From positions 9,929,292-9,991,291 of the forward strand of contig NC_049986.1 of assembly GCF_000003815.2 (NCBI RefSeq): 62,000 bases of DNA, read 5' to 3'. A program made the translations under genes and the position numbers. Below, in pieces: positions 21,307-33,283 of this stretch. Positions within the stretch are counted from its first letter, which is position 1. Every line of letters begins with the position of its first letter. The stretch comes from Branchiostoma floridae (Eukaryota; Chordata; Leptocardii; Amphioxiformes; Branchiostomatidae). A model generated the notes under the pieces. The model saw nothing but the letters and a program-made list of their open reading frames with translations, did no database searches and was not told where the DNA came from.

Positions 21307-24300
21307 TCAGTTGGTGGGGGTTTTCGCGTCGGGCCTCGGACTCGTCGTGGTTGCCATGACGTCTGTGAACCACCCGGCGACGTCCACGTCCTTGGTCTCG
21401 TACCTTTTGATGAAGCCATGCTCCTGAAAATGGACAACCAATTAGAACTTTGTGCAAGTGTTGACATTTTAGACTTGATTTTTTGTAACAAGGGACAAGG
21501 AGGGAGGAAGAAAGGGAGACAGAGAAAGGAGAGCGAGCAGAAAGAGGGGAGAGATAGAGGAGAGAGAAGAGGTATAGAGGGAGAGAGACAGAAAGAGAGA
21601 AAGAAAGGAGAGACAGAAAGAGGAGAGAAAAGAGAGAGGGAGAAAGGGGAGAGAGAAAGAAGAGAGAAAGAGGAGAGGAAAAGAAAGAAGAGAGAGGGAC
21701 AGGACAGAGGGAAAGAAGGGAGAGACAAAGAAAGAGAGAGGGGAGGGAGACAAAAGAGGAAGACAGAAAATTCTTAGAGAGAAAGTGGAAGAAAGAGGAG
21801 AGAGACAGAGAGAGGTAGAGAGAGGGGGAGAGAGAGGTGAGAGGAAGAGGGGGAGAGGCAGACTTTTTTATGAGAAGAGTTTTTTGACTACTTACCAAGA
21901 GTTGCCTATATTTTGGTCTCTTCTTGAAGTCTTTGGTCAAGCTGTGGAGGAAAAGAAAACAGTTGCACTGGTTAGTCCTGGTATGTAAAATTTCTGCAGT
22001 CAACTCAAAACTCTCTTAAACATTGAAATGAATATACATCTATCTTACAACAAATCAACTTACCTTTTCACTGTCACATGGTGACAGAACCCACCACACT
22101 TAATACTAAGTAGGGGTGACAGTGTGAATGGATCAATCAAATCTAACCGGATATGCAGCTTGTACTCTTCAGTACAAACCTGATGTGTCACACCATAAGG
22201 CAGTTTACCAGTTATGTAATACAAACAATCTTATTTCTTGATTTATTAATCTTTTATTTACTGATTTCCAAGGGAGCCCTGGATCAATATACAACAAACC
22301 AACCAACATAAACTTTATCTAATGCATCATCCCTTTCATCTGAAATCTTTCTATGGTTTCTTACAACCATTATGAAGTCATTCCCAGCCAAGGCTGATAT
22401 AAGATCCATGAGCTACAAGATAAAAGTTCCGTCTAACTCACCAGTTTTGGACAAACGAACAGAAGTCGAGTGAGAAGCCCTGTTTGGGGGGTAGGAGGGG
22501 AGGGTCGTCCTGTAAAACCCTTGTCAGGACCTCGAAATCTGTTTTACAGTTCTTGTAAGGAAATGACCCCATAGCCAGCTCAACCTGTGCAAATAAAGAA
22601 AAAAAAAGCCTTTGAGTTTGAAGTTAAAGTGATCTTGATCCAGTTAATCTCACAGAAGAGCCAATCTTCCAATGGTTATGACAGAAAATACTGATGCTAT
22701 GTACAGTATTTACAGGTTTATTGCACAGGGGAAATTCCCCTAACAGGTACAATGAACATCCTGTCCTAAAGCCTGCATCACAGTTCAAGCAAATACCAGC
22801 AAAATTTCTAGATTCGCTGGTCAGTGGAGCTTGCCGAATTTCAAAAGCTCCGAGCGTCAACCATATTTTACACTGAAAATCTGCCCTGTCACAAGCTTAA
22901 CTAGGCCTGGTGTTTCATTTCAAATGTTTTTTCTAGTCTGATGTACTTGTATCAAATTATTTCTGCCAGTTCATTCTAGTGATGCTGAAGAAGGGTGATG
23001 GATGTCATTAGAAAAGTCAGGAAGTTAGTAAATCTACCTTTTTTTATCCAGCTGTAGAGGTTGAATTGTATCTGAATATAACTGAAGTATTAAGCAAAGT
23101 AGTAAGCGACCCAAGTAATTTGCCATTTGGATCAAATTATGTATATCGAGAGGGGAGAAAGTTTGAGCGATGTTCTGTTCTACATCAATGCTGTACCTAC
23201 CAATGAGATGCCCAGGCTCCAAACATCTGCTCGTATGTCGTAGTCTGGCCTCATGGGGTCGGGAGGGTCTATCCGCTCCGGCTGCACAAAAATACCGACA
23301 TGATAAAACATGGTTACTATGTTACAGTTACTGTGATGCTCTGACCAACGTTACATACATCCAAACCACATCTCTGAATAGTTTCATATGATTGGTATGT
23401 CACTGAATTATAAAATTCTTTGTACACAAGCAAGTGTTTTATTCCACATACTACAACCCCAGTGATTACGATAACCAGGCTTTTAGCCAAGCATGCGTCA
23501 TGGCGTCATTTGGACGCACTTTTCTTGAAATAACAAGAAATTTGACCACACTAGACCCCCTTACACTGGGGAGCAGATCCTCTGACAAGAATTAAATTCT
23601 GATTGACCAGGGATGCCACTAGGTCCTTTGTGGTCACAGTCTTCTACTGTACCCTCTCTGACAGTAATTTTGCCCCCCCGGGATACCTTAGAATACACTG
23701 TTTGAACTTTATATTCTCAAAAACTTTGTACCATGGAAGGTGGATACCCCTGAACCCTCTTACAATAGTGGTGTCTATATCACTTACCGGGACTCACCAA
23801 GAAATTTGGATCCCCTATAACAAAATCCTATCTAAAAGCCTGACGATAACGATTATAAAAGTCAAACTTACCGCCATGTACGCAGCGCAGCCAGCGCTTC
23901 TCGTCTTGGCCTTGGAGTCGACCAGTCTCCCGCTGATACCGAAGTCACACAGTTTAAATATCCCTGTCTCGTCCATTAGGATGTTAGAGGGCTTAACATC
24001 TGAGGAAAATCATAGTAGGGAGTTATTACAAGGGTAGTAGACTATCTCAAATGTTTAAATACTACAGTTCTTTATATACTAGAGGCATTTTTCTTGCAAT
24101 GAATCCACCATGAAATAATGTGACCGTAAATATGTGTTGAGCTGAATTTGTGTCAAGATTACTGTAATTTTTTTGTGTGGAAAAAACTAAACTTTACGTA
24201 ACCAACACCAATTTTGATTGGGACTTACCCCAAATTTTCAGCCGACTCCGTCAGCCTTGTTCACGGAATGGTACAGCAGACGGGTCTATTCCGTGAGAAA

Positions 24301-27300
24301 GACTGACGGAGTCGGCTGAAAATTTGGGGTAAGTCCCAATTAAACTTGGTGTTGGTTAGTACGTAAAGTTTATTTTTTTCCACAATGTCATTTACCAACA
24401 GAGATGAACTTTCATGGTATTTTTTTTACAACGGAATATATCTGGCAGAGTATCTGAATCCAACTGGCAAAAGCCTGTCTTTAGGTGGACTCTGGAAATG
24501 TGACTGTGAAAACTTGGAAATGACTATAAACTCTACTTCACTTTTTATTATTTTCTCGAACCGGAAAAGCGGCAGAACGTGTAAACTCTTGCCATTATAA
24601 TCTGTTCATTTTGTAACCAGTCCAAACCAAAATCCAGTCAACTGATTTTTTACATGTCCGTTTGTCACGTTGTACCAGTACCCACCCCAGACTAGACAAA
24701 TGACAAGGGCATCTAACCATGCAAATCCCCACAAACTGTACACACCTCTGTGAATGACTCCATGTTTCTCCTTCAGATAGTGCAGTGCCTTGACGACGGA
24801 CACGCCCATCTTGCCCAAGATCTGCTCCGGGATCGGCGACTGTAATCTCTTCATCAGCTTCTCCATACATGTGTTCATCAGCTCCATACAGATCCACACA
24901 TCCATCTGTCAAGTTAAACACATTAACCATTAGCCAATCAGGAGCTCCCATTTCATATGGTTTGTGAGGCTGAATAGTGATTGGTCAGCCTGTATTTGGG
25001 CTCATACCATTTACATCTATCATGGGGGGGTAACAAAAATCCACCATTAAGAAAACAAACAATATCATATACAGAGCAAGGAGGTTAAAGAAAGAGAGGA
25101 GAGCGTTCCTATTGTTCCGATCTTTGCCGCGAGTGTGAATCACATCGAAGTGCTAATTGCCCCAATCTGCATCTCGCCAGGCTAGCGTGGGCCTTTGTTT
25201 ACGAGTCAGTTTCAACATCACTCGTCCAGGAACATCGATTTGGGGCCGGGATTTCAGCGATTTTGAGGATGATTCTCATTAAATACAGCGCTACTTTTAC
25301 TATTAAAGGAAACAGATATCAATAGTAACGATACTTCGCCTGAGGCAAGTGCGAGCATAGTTCCCCACGGGCCACAGAAATGTGTGTAACAACAAGTCAC
25401 GCGGTGTAGAAGAACGCTGGGTCGGCTTTCATAGCCAAGGACACACGGAGCTATTTCATAGTATTTGTAAGAAGCTTGAGAAACGCTATGCAACTTTATT
25501 TTCAAGTCTGTCAAATTAAGATATCAAGCCATCTGTGTAAAAAAAATGCGTTCCTCGTGAGGCAAAAATTCCCTCAATACCGACAAAATAAATTTCCTCG
25601 GAAATATCATCTTGCTTCCCATCATTGCCATGAACATCCACGGAGCCCTCAGAGTACAAAATTCATGCATCACGAACAGCAAAAATCGATCGCAAACAGC
25701 AACAACAAATACTTATTTGGCACACCCAAGCCCACTACTATCGTTGAAAAAAAGTCTCTTTTGCGGGGCAAGCGTAATAATTTTTTAATAGACACATGAA
25801 GTAGAGAATATTGTTCATAATTCTGAGACAAAAAAATCGGGGATACAGCGACAAAAATGCCTGTAAATTCACTCAACTTGGTCGCACAGCGCCGAAACAA
25901 GTATCGACATGATCGCCATCTTGGTCTCTCCACAACAGTACTATTTGCACACGTCACCTTCGCTTCCCAAATAAGGAAATCTGCGGAAACTGCGCTCATC
26001 TCGCTCGCAGTTCGGCAACCCTCGGTCGTCCTCGGCCGGGATCGCGGCGCATGACGTCATGGCTGGGCCCATGTGATTGGCTGACACGTCCGGGCTCATC
26101 AGAAATGGCGGGAAACCCCGCGGCCATCATGGTCATCAGAGACGCGCCGCCGGATAGCGGAAACAATGGGCCCGGAGGGTCTGAACAATAGCCCGCAGTG
26201 GGGTGTTAATGACTGAGCTCTCTCCTGTGATTCTTTAACCTCCTTGTACAGAGTAACTGCTTTTGACAAATCTTATTACCTGGATGCCTAACCTTCATTT
26301 AGTTAACAAGATAAACATATTAAAAATTAGCCAATCAGAAACCCCCATTTTGTATTGATTAAGAGGCAAACATCTAATCATTGGCCAGCCACAAAGTATT
26401 CATACCATTATTCTTTATGGGGGTGTGTATATCGATAAAAAAATAAAATTGCCATCTGTTACAATTACAGTCAATGGTACAAAGTACATGGTTTTACTAG
26501 ATCTTGGCCTTGTAATAGTAGTATAGCTAAAATGATTAAATATTTGGGAATTTTTGTAATTCTAGAGCTTTGAAATGAACATATTACAAGCGTGATGATC
26601 CTACAGTACACTTAATTGGGAAAACAAAATCAAGTGTTTGTCTGAGTGTATAAACGTATGAATGTTACCCTCTAGATTTTGTGTTGAAGGATATAAACTA
26701 AGTCTACTCACTGCAGCACCACCTAGCAGGGGGAAGTAGAAGTGCAAGACAACTACGGTAACACCTAGGATACGAAATCACCATCCACCACCAGAAACAA
26801 GAAACAAAAGAAAACAACTGGATACACGACATACATTTACCTTGGTGATGAACGCGCCAAAGCACTGTACAATAAAGGGGCAGTCGTGGCTTTTCAGAAT
26901 CACGTCCAAGTCCATCAAAATTCTCTTGTTTTCTTCCTTGTTTCCTGATCTCCGCATTTGCTGAAGACGGACAAAAACAGAAGATTAATTGTATCATCAT
27001 CGATATCAGAGAAGCCAAGAAAAGAAAAACACTATTTACCCGTGATCCCGTGGTCAACAATGGTAGTTCGTGTACAAAGTAGTGCGTCACAGAACTTGAA
27101 AGAGATAATGAAATTCTTCTGTGTACGTCAGCTGGTGTCTACCTGCACCTACCCTGCACTGGTCCATGTACTGGATTTTATACATAAATGTCATATGATG
27201 TATGTGTATGTGGATTGTTATGAGCTGCATTGAACATTACTACCTATCAGTACCTATAAAGTATAAAAGAAAAAAAAATTGCAATGTTCCCTGAACAATT

Positions 27301-30300
27301 TTAGTATGATCCATACAGTCATACCATACTTTCTAAATTCAGAGTGGTGCAGGTAATCTTCAATGTAGAAAAAAGGACTTTGAGTCCTGAACATACTGTA
27401 AATGCAGAAATATTCGCGGTGGATTAATGTTCGCGGTTTTCGCGGCGGACGCTTCACCGCGAATTTAAAACCACCGCGAACATTTTTCCATAACAGTAAG
27501 AGACTACAGTGCATGGTGCTACCGCGAAATTAAAACCACCGCGAAAAGTCCATTTTCCCGCTACCGCGAAATTAAATCCCCCCGAACTTAAATGCATTTA
27601 CAGTATTTAGTTCGGGTAAATTGCCTTTGCACCCTACAATCTAGTGCATTGAACTTCTTCACTTCGGCGCCGTTCAACCACGAAAAACTCTGTTCTGTTA
27701 CCTTCAAGCAAGAATGATGTGGGCGATATATATTAGGCTTTTCATTTGACGTCATTTGCATCATGTTGGATTACAACATACTACTGCTTAATCCAGTTAC
27801 TCGCCAATATGGTCCCCAGGGGATTCACATTAAAATTACTATGACGTCAATGAAAAGCCTCCATAATCTTCCTGTCACTTTTGACCAATTGCTGACGTCA
27901 ATTTTTTTAAAAAACGAACTCGATATGAGTATGGATCCCGGTTGATATGATATGTTACTCATTAATCTTCAAGCAGATCCTACGATGGCATGAGATAGTA
28001 TCGAAACTGGCCAAGGTGCGTAGTCAGCCAAGGTGTACATTTGCCTCGTAGGATCTGCCTCTGGTCGGCTAGGAAAAGACTATTATTAAAATCCAATGGC
28101 AAAGGTACACCCTTTGGTTGACTACACTCCTTGGCCAGTTTTGACACTATCTCATGCCATCGGCGGATCTGCTTGGAGAATAATTATTCATCTCAGACAG
28201 TAACACTGCAAAAAATTGAATTTTTCTGCGTGATTCAAGAATAACATTTCATTACAGTTATGCTCAAAGTCGCATAAATTATTACAGAGAAATTATAGCA
28301 TAAATGCAAACATAGATTCTAACCTTGACAGCCATCTTGTCCCCAGTCTTCTTGAAGCTCATCTGCCACACCTGTCCACAGGTACCACTACCGATCTCAC
28401 CGTGCTCTTCTAGGTCAGCCACCTCAGCTGCATATCTCTGGGGAACAGGATTCCATATTCAGATCAAAATTCATATAAAGGTTTGCATAAACCCAAATAC
28501 AGTCAAACCTGCTCAAGACGGTTACTGGGGTACCAAACAAAAGTGACCATTTTGGACCAGCCTTAAGATCGAGGATCGGCTCACAATATGTCATACAAAA
28601 TGGTTTCCAAGCCAGTATTTTACATTATGTCAAATAACTGTCATGTTACATGGGCAAATATGGTTTGATTCTAAAGAGCACAACTATCAACAGGCCTGTC
28701 TCATGTACACAAAAAGAGTCCACATGCCTTACATTTACAACATAAGGTGACTAAAACAAATAAGACAGCAGTTCTTTTTGTCTAAAATCAAGGAATCATC
28801 ATCAGTGTGAGGGCAGGGATTGGGACCCTAATTGGGTCCAAATTCAGTGGCCGCGTTGGACAGGTGGCCATGGCCATCTTGGAAAGGTCGCTTAATGCTT
28901 CTATCTATGGGGAAAATATTTGGAACCGAGAAAAAGTGACCATTTATTGTTCATTGATACCGTTGTGGCAAGTGACCCGCTTGAAGAGGCTTGACTAATA
29001 TACATGTATATGCTCTTCCACAGAAAAGAAAACTTGTCATTAGCATCAAATTATAGGGAACACTGTGTCATTCTTTTGAAAGCAGTGGGTAACTTAGATT
29101 TAGGTCAGAGATATGCTAAGAGTAAGAGGAGCACATGTATCCTCTGTGTCTAGGGTACGGCATTGGAATTCAGAAAGCGGAGCCCATCCCTCTCTTTCCG
29201 CATTTTCTTTTTTAGTTTTACCTCCCCTACCGAAGTCAGGCACCCATTTTTAAACCTGGGTGGAGTGAGGAAAGTCGTGCTTTTCTAGTAAAAAATATCT
29301 AGCCAGAAATGCAAGAGGTCAAACCTGTGACCTGTTAAACCATTGTCTGCTAGACTATCAACCCTACTCAGCTATCTATACTGCTTTCTCCAATCATAAA
29401 TGATCAAAAAGGCAGTCGCGTAATTAACCTTGAAAAATGTCCCTGACAAAAAGTGGCGTCCCATATTTGCTCATCTAGATCTCATTGACTGACAGTGATA
29501 CTGGGAAGACTGCCCGATACATGACTGATTACAATGAATTGGGACACTGGGACAATTAGATAGGGTCCACTGTAAAATCACAGATGGTCCTTCTCACTGT
29601 GGTATCCTGAATGAATAGTGATGTGTAGGGGTGGGGGTGGGCACTGGTACAGAAAATTCAGGTCCAGGTACGGTCCAGGTCCAGAGGATCAGGTCTAGGT
29701 CCGGACCTGGAACTGGACCTAAATAGTCTGTGAAAACTTGTAAATAGGCGATACTCAAAAAAATGGTTCCTACAAAGGAATCTGTTTGATGCAGTACCCA
29801 ACTTCACTGGCACATTAAAGTCTTATCTTCATGTAAACAAACTGCCTTGGTTAACTTAGGCCCAATCTACACACAGTTTTTACCGATATCTGTGGAGATG
29901 TCGGGAGGGATCTAGAACGTAGGGGGCCGGACACCCATGGCGCTTGCAGTCATAAACATATAGCGCGATTTTCCAAATGGCGTTATATGCTAATGAGCTT
30001 TCCCGAAGTCGGGAAGTATCTACACGCGCGCGAAGCTGTCTTGGACCCCTGCTAAGCTATCTGTAAGGTATCGTACGAATGGTCCGGACCTTTCGGGAGA
30101 AATTTTCCCGATATCGTAATGGCGATATAGTAGTTCCATCTAGACGATGAAAAAAAGCTGTCGGCGAGAAGTTGTAAGCTAGCCGATATCGGGAAAAACT
30201 GTATGTAGATCGTGCCTTAGATCACGTTTGACTGTAGAATCTTCGTCAAAATGACTATCAACAGACTCAACACAACTCTCCTCTACTTTTGCTCTAGTCA

Positions 30301-33283
30301 TCTGTGGACCAATAAGCCCAAGAACGCCTGTTGGTATAAATTATAATCTTTTTATTATCTAATCAGTCCAATGATTATTTTTAGGTCCTCTTTTTCTGGA
30401 CCAGTCCGATTAAAAAAAGGTTTTGTACCAGTACATGTCATATGTCATACTCATGGCTACAGGTACAAAGGAATGCACCTTACCTTTTGATTCAGCGTTA
30501 GGATTCCTGTTAACGTCATGATTTCTTGTAACTTCTTCTCCACTTCAATACTGAAACAAAGTTTGGAGTTTTATTAAAAACAGAGTATTCAGACTGTACA
30601 GTAAATGCATTTGATATCCGATTCGACCTAATAATATTCAAGAAGAAGGTAATTTCACGCAAACGTAGTGTGTTGATTTGCTAAAGTTAATGCATGATGT
30701 TTCGATCACAACACTTGTAGTTCTCAAAACTAGGTCACATTGACTTAATCCTATGGATGACATCCGTACACGCATTGATCCAAGAAAACAAAAAACTGTG
30801 GCCCAATATATAGTTTTCCTCGTAAATCAGAATTTTATATTTGCCTGAGGATCTGCCCTTTAGGTTAAGGGGCACATGGTCAGGGCATGGGGCCACAGCT
30901 TCCTTGTTCTGTCTTTAAAAAAGAATGGCAATAAAAACATTATTGAAATGGTGACGATTGTCTTTTGCAGTCTTACAAGAGGAGAAGACAAAGGCAGCCT
31001 AGGAAAGAATGGACTGTATGTTTAGTCCTGTGGTTTAGGAACATTTCTTTACTGGGTTTTCATTTTTTTCGCCCTCGTGCATTAGTCTTGGAGTCTCAAT
31101 AGGATGTCATTCATAACATTAAATCAGTGTGGCCTCAGTTTCATAAACAAGTAAAAACAAAAAAAACTGTCAAAACTGAAAGTAAAACAAGACAAATGAA
31201 AGCAAACACTTCAACACAACTAAAGACCATTGTCTGCACCTGTCTATACTTCTTGGCGCAGGTGTTACTTGAATGCCAGGAAACTCGAGATGGTCTCTTC
31301 TACTTCTGCGGGGACTTCCGGAGCTCGGCGACGGTCTCGCGGTGCCATTAGCTGTTCCTCTCGGAATTAGTAGACTTCCTGTTGCGGGAAGAGGAAGTGA
31401 TAATATTTCACTCTTTGATCTAGCTAGCTTCTGCTTTCTTTTGTATGGAATTTTGGCAGAGTTCCAGTAGTAATATACAGTCAAGGACTTACTTCCTTGT
31501 TTACTGTAATTCTGTTATTTTTTGGAACATTGATGCTGCGGTATAATAGCCGGTATTTATATATGAAAAAGGAGATTTCCGCAGTTTTGACATTTGAGGT
31601 TGGAATACATTTAGTCTAGTAGTGAATACATTGGATACATATATGCATTAGCAGTGGAGAGTCAAAGTGCAAATAAAAACACAGCAATTTTTTTAAAGAT
31701 TCATCATAGTATTTATCAGTTCTCAGGCTAATTTTTGCTACAGTAAATCTGATAATTCTTGGATGTCCTGTGCTACTAAAAATAATTGCCAGATTATGCA
31801 GATACATCATACCTGTAGGCATAAAATTTATATAAAGGTTTGGACCTGTGTAACTTACAAGTTGGTTTATCCAGAAGTTACATGATGTAGCTGACTTTTG
31901 TAGTGGTTAATCGTCATCTTTGTTGATAATTAAAAGCTCTTGGATTTACAAAATTTTGAATCTTCAAAGCTAGAGTATTCAAAGCTAGAGTTTTCATGAT
32001 GTTCAATCGCTACACGTACACTGACAAAATTCAAAAGTGATTTACCTATCTCTAGTGCAAAAAAATGAAATGCTAGTTGAGTGTTTTAGTTTATTCAGGT
32101 ATGGGTGATGTGCTCTTCAATACTTCAGAACAAACTATTGCTATATCTTATGTCAAGACAAAGGGCATTGAATTGGCCACAATATACATGAAGACTAGAT
32201 TTGAACATACTTTTAAAGTTTACATTTGTTGAAGCCATGGTCACATGATGGTGGTATACAATAGAATGTTACAAATATATTTAGAATTTAGATATAGCTT
32301 GAGGTTTGTCTGATTTGTTATAATACAGCCCATCTGTTGTGATGCACGACCGTCAACAACAGTCCACTGCAGCTTCAAATACATGTACCATGTAGTTACC
32401 GCAAGGTATTGCTTGTACAGCAAAAACTATTAACACAAAAATAGCCGAATATCTAAATATTCCAGAATCACGACCTGTTATTTGGCAATAAAAACAACAA
32501 AAACATGCATAGATAGTAGAGAAACCTGAGAGACAACAACAGTAGGTACAAGTACTAATGAAATCTTTCTGGCACATGTGATAGCAGCTAGGGGCAGGTG
32601 CATTTGCCAATGAATTCTTTTTTTATGTGATCCCTGATCTGTCCCCAAGGACTATACATACAGCACAAAGAAGAATGGACGACCCTTTTGGTTTAATATC
32701 ACAACTGTTATAATCTTCTCAACACAAAAATCAGTGCCTTCCTAAACTATTACAATTTTCTTCTCGTCTTTCTTTGGATTTCTTCTTAACTCAGGTGTTC
32801 TGCAAACAGGAAATGACCAGGAATTTTTTTTTCACCGCGGGGAATTCCCAGAAACAAACATGCCCACCACCCCCGCAAAAACAGACTAAGAGTGTGTCAT
32901 CAAATTTCGTTTTCTTCTTTTACGTTACAGATCTGTTCTTTCAATGTAGTGGAAATTACAGATTTATAGATGAAGAAGGAAAGGAAAGGCAGCGTTTTAA
33001 ATGGAGTGCTAGGACAAGTCGAGTTGTTTTGATCGGATAAGAGAAATTATTTTGAGGAGGGTAAAAAAAAACTTAGGGGTGAACCACCACACAAAAACGC
33101 ATTTTTTCACTCACCTGGTTTACTGGGTCTTTGTTGTTGCCTAGGGCTGGAGCTTCCCGTGGTGTTGTTGAGATCTAACAGGAGGTTGTCATCCTTTTTT
33201 CTCGACTCGTTTTCTTCTCGGAGCCTGGCTTCGAGCTTGTTCAGCTTGCGGCTGATCGCGTCCAACCCCAGGGACGTCGCCAT
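21307..33283 (-). CDS. MAP2K7: Dual-specificity MAP kinase kinase 7 (MKK7)
   Basis: Exons: 33283-33115, 31378-31240, 30550-30484, 28437-28324, 26960-26841, 24905-24746, 23999-23872, 23281-23201, 22584-22442, 21941-21896, 21423-21307. All have AG/GT borders and matching phases, giving 427 aa and a TGA at 21309-21307; human MKK7 is about 420-435 aa. The ATG at 33283 opens MATSLGLDAISRKLNKLEAR, like the vertebrate start. A D-type MAPK-docking motif (SRKKDDNLLLDLN) is near residue 30. Kinase features: P-loop GEIGSGTCGQVW (138-149), catalytic Lys163 (MAVK), HRDVKPSN (255-262), DFG (275-277), activation-loop SKAKT with Ser285 and Thr289, then APER (299-302). A DVD-type site (EHGFIKRYETKDVDVAGW) is at the C-terminus, which ends DAKTPTN. 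MKK7 phosphorylates and activates JNK in the cytoplasm. It shares its 5' region with FPGS. Nothing is broken. Confidence 0.96.
21495..21863 (+). repeat. GA-rich polypurine tract in MAP2K7 intron 10
   Basis: About 370 bp almost entirely of A and G on the plus strand (GAGA/GGAGA/AAGA units). It creates spurious Glu/Arg/Lys ORFs on plus and Ser/Leu/Phe/Pro ORFs on minus. It lies between the last two MAP2K7 exons. Confidence 0.9.
23476..23842. mobile_element. hAT-like element with perfect 8-bp target duplication
   Basis: CAGGCTTTTAGCC at 23476 and CTAAAAGCCTG ending at 23842 are inverted. They are flanked by ACGATAAC on both sides (23468-23475 and 23843-23850). It is 367 bp, non-coding, in MAP2K7 intron 7. 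Related copies: about 43850-44095, 61098-61490 and a fragment at 11380-11560, sharing CACCAAGAAATTTGGA and CCCCT near the right end. Confidence 0.88.
24176..24384. repeat. 209-bp near-perfect palindrome
   Basis: Arms of about 85 nt: AACTTTACGTA, CCAACACCA, GGGACTTACCCCAAATTTTC, GCCGACTCCGTCAG are mirrored on the right. The short loop contains TATTCCGTGAGAAAG / CACGGAATGG, which also partly pair. It lies in MAP2K7 intron 6 and is most likely a young foldback MITE. Confidence 0.8.
25077..26246. mobile_element. 1.17-kb TIR element with CpG-rich interior
   Basis: CAAGGAGGTTAAAGAA at 25077 mirrors TTCTTTAACCTCCTTG ending at 26246. TACAGAG flanks both sides (25070-25076 and 26247-26253), a likely target duplication. 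The right third is CpG-rich and has a perfect CRE TGACGTCA at 26052-26059, a GATTGG box at 26075 and AAATGGCGGG near 26103. No transposase is seen; a 109-codon minus ORF starting at 25999 is unrecognised. It lies in MAP2K7 intron 5. Confidence 0.75.
27394..27605. mobile_element. MITE, CTGTAAATGCA family, copy 1
   Basis: TACTGTAAATGCA at the left mirrors TGCATTTACAGTA at the right; TA borders suggest a Tc1/mariner-type target. The interior repeats TTCGCGGT/ACCGCGAA. It is in the MAP2K7 intron between exons 4 and 5. Other copies: 36432-36820 and 37911-38070. Confidence 0.75.
27963..28185. repeat. ~220-bp palindromic element
   Basis: AAGCAGATCC, GGCATGAGATAGT, AACTGGCCAAGG and GTAGTCA on the left are mirrored by TGACTAC, CCTTGGCCAGTT, ACTATCTCATGCC and GGATCTGCTTG on the right. 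A foldback MITE in a MAP2K7 intron. Confidence 0.75.
28498..28997. mobile_element. MITE, CAGTCAAACCTG family, copy 3 (expanded)
   Basis: TACAGTCAAACCTGC at the left; AAGAGGCTTGACTA at the right. The right part (GTGGCCGCGTTGGACAGGTG, GGAAAGGTCGCTTAATG) matches the reverse complement of copy 1. The copy is 500 bp, so it carries extra internal sequence. It lies in MAP2K7 intron 3. Confidence 0.65.
29085..29360 (-). repeat. SINE copy, minus orientation
   Basis: Shares TACCGAAGTCAGGCACCC and GAGTGAGGAAAGTCGTG with 14445-14710. MAP2K7 intron 3. Confidence 0.6.
29636..30434. mobile_element. TAGGGGTGGG hAT-like MITE interrupted by another MITE
   Basis: The left end, TAGGGGTGGGGGTGGG with GTACAGAAAATTCAGG, matches the family at 42298 and 56678. 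The right part (GGACCAGTCCGATTAAAAAA...TTTTGTACCAGTAC) matches the opposite end. Between them a second element is inserted at 29855-30220. Confidence 0.65.
29855..30220. mobile_element. Nested MITE with ~33-bp TIRs
   Basis: CTTAGGCCCAATCTACACAC...GTTTTTACCGATATC at the left mirrors GATATCGGGAAAAAC...TGTAGATCGTGCCTTAG at the right. It is 366 bp, GC-richer than its surroundings, and inserted in the TAGGGGTGGG element, so it is the younger of the two. Confidence 0.75.

Noticed and set aside
21132-22003. Long Ser/Leu/Pro/Phe and Glu/Arg/Lys ORFs on both strands
   Set aside because: They are produced by the GA-rich polypurine tract between MAP2K7 exons 10 and 11.
25670-25999. 109-codon minus ORF beginning MSAVSADFLIWEAK
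   Set aside because: It lies inside the CpG-rich TIR element, matches no family I recognise and has no splice partner. It remains possible only if the element acts as a promoter.
31241-31268. Earlier MAP2K7 exon 2 donor (GGCATTCAA|GTAACA at 31269/31268)
   Set aside because: It would leave phase 0 and make exon 3 read TAT TGA. The donor at 31240/31239 gives phase 2, an in-frame Ser, and the conserved PRSIDS-IEVEKKLQEIM junction.
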